Source: Actinomycetes bacterium (lineage in GTDB: Bacteria > Actinomycetota > Actinomycetes > Actinomycetales > Microbacteriaceae). From it: a stretch of DNA of 5,752 bases. The notes beneath the pieces are model-generated. The model was not told the origin of the DNA. It searched no databases and saw nothing but the letters and a program-made list of their open reading frames with translations. Position numbers and translations under genes: made by a program. This document shows, piece by piece, positions 4,957 through 5,752 of the stretch (position 1 is its first letter; each line of letters starts with the position of its first letter). The stretch lies in assembly GCA_023386675.1 (NCBI GenBank), contig JAEWJG010000332.1, forward strand, positions 1 through 5,752, written 5' to 3'.

Positions 4957-5752
4957 TCACGGGTAGCCGACGAACCACAGCAGCACGAGCGCTACCGGTT
5001 GCAGCGCGATGCACGCGATCAGGGTCGCCTTCCGCGCGCGGCGGTTCCGCGTCAGTCCGCGCGCACCGGCCAGCGGCGACAGCGGCAGCAGCAGCCGGAA
5101 CGTGCTCTGCTGGGGCAGGAACACCGCGAACAGGTAGAGCCCGTAGCTGGCCGCGTACGCGACCACGTCCGTGCCGAGGGCGCGCACCGACGGCCGGGTC
5201 ACCACCCAGACGAAGCCGGCGACGATCCCGATCACGATCAGCGCGCCCAGGATGCTGAGGTAGCGCCAGCTCAGCAGGAACCACGGCGTCAGCGGGATGA
5301 ACGCGACTTTGCCGATGAACCCGGTCCACCAGGACAGCTCGGTCGCGACGTACGCGTCCCCTGTGCCGGTCACGGCCGCGGCGATGATCGGCCACGACAT
5401 GCCGGCGACCGCCATCAGGGCGCCCGACACGATCATGCTGAGCCGCTCGCGCGGACGGAAGGGCTCGCCTCCCCGCCGCACCTGCAGCATCCGCACCACC
5501 AGCACGATCCCGAGCGCCAACGGCAACGCGAGCGCTCCTGGGCGGGTGAACGCCGCCGCCACGCCGAACGGCAGCATGAGCCAGTAGCGCCGTTTGATCA
5601 TCATCAGCAGGGCCGCGAACATCAGGAAGAAGAACAGGCTCTCGGCGTAGGCGATCTGCAGCACGAACGAGAGCGGCCCGAAGCAGAAGAACGCGGTCGC
5701 CCAGAACGCGCTCGACCCCCCAGCCCGGGCCGCGACCAGGCGGACCAGCACG
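4957..5752 (-). CDS. PIG-V-type mannosyltransferase-like polytopic membrane protein (partial, N-terminus outside window)
   Basis: The 264 visible residues run off the right edge; the GTG at 5751 is probably an internal Val. About seven hydrophobic segments are visible, near residues 15-31, 37-52, 57-84, 104-128, 155-182, 195-213 and 241-262, so it is an integral membrane protein. The AYAESLFFFL block (34-43) followed by a short basic loop (KRRYW) and FTRPGALALPLAL (68-80) is typical of the PIG-V/GT-C family, which transfers mannose from a polyprenyl-phosphate donor outside the membrane. The late RLLLPLSPLAGARGL segment (219-233) also fits GT-C proteins. The acidic catalytic loop would be in the missing N-terminal part. 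In bacteria the acceptor of these proteins is mostly unknown. The stop is only 19 bases from the end of the convergent GH20 gene, with no clear terminator between. Confidence 0.7.
   Translation of the reverse strand, partial: VLVRLVAARAGGSSAFWATAFFCFGPLSFVLQIAYAESLFFFLMFAALLMMIKRRYWLMLPFGVAAAFTRPGALALPLALGIVLVVRMLQVRRGGEPFRPRERLSMIVSGALMAVAGMSWPIIAAAVTGTGDAYVATELSWWTGFIGKVAFIPLTPWFLLSWRYLSILGALIVIGIVAGFVWVVTRPSVRALGTDVVAYAASYGLYLFAVFLPQQSTFRLLLPLSPLAGARGLTRNRRARKATLIACIALQPVALVLLWFVGYP

Noticed and set aside
1..5752. CRISPR arrays, tRNA/rRNA genes, insertion sequences, toxin-antitoxin or phage-defence modules.
   Set aside because: No regularly spaced repeats, tRNA-like folds, transposase motifs or defence-protein signatures were seen on either strand.

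Overview
The window is GC-rich, with strong G/C bias at third codon positions, GTG and TTG starts, and protein styles typical of Actinobacteria. The GlyA, FolD, YbaK-like, GH20 and PIG-V-like proteins together suggest a high-GC actinobacterium, possibly Microbacteriaceae. The lineage is an inference from reading the proteins, not from a search.

Layout: (1) Positions 1-272 hold the 3' end of a forward gene whose C-terminus looks like an MBL-fold metallohydrolase. (2) Positions 273-365 are a convergent gap with a perfect 9-bp hairpin (probable bidirectional terminator) and the start of a G-quadruplex-type motif. (3) Positions 366-3155 on the minus strand hold the apparent operon glyA, folD, then a YbaK/ProX-type editing protein; folD and the editing gene overlap by ATGA. 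A long stem-loop fills most of the glyA-folD spacer. (4) Positions 3156-3419 are a divergent control region. (5) Positions 3420-4937 hold a forward, apparently cytoplasmic GH20 beta-N-acetylhexosaminidase. (6) From 4957 to the window edge is the C-terminal part of a minus-strand polytopic membrane protein of PIG-V mannosyltransferase type.

The most informative element is non-coding. The glyA leader (minus strand, about 3281 to 3193) carries the conserved blocks and pairings of the ZTP (pfl) riboswitch: ACUGGCG, a P2 hairpin followed by GGGGAGCG, and CGCCUGGG in the P3 loop, with P1, P2, P3 and the pseudoknot all formable. Downstream, a nested helix ends in a six-base anti-Shine-Dalgarno arm that pairs exactly with the glyA Shine-Dalgarno, so the switch probably acts on translation. 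This fits the operon: ZTP accumulates when 10-formyl-tetrahydrofolate is short, GlyA makes 5,10-methylene-THF, and FolD converts it to 10-formyl-THF. The co-transcribed tRNA-editing protein is the unexpected passenger.

The two divergent promoters lie back to back, both with extended -10 elements. The GH20 promoter is followed by a perfect 12-bp palindrome at the expected start site and a leader hairpin. I saw no tRNA, rRNA, CRISPR array, insertion sequence or phage gene. The window is mostly core metabolism with an interesting regulatory layer, and I see no evidence for an entirely new multi-gene system.
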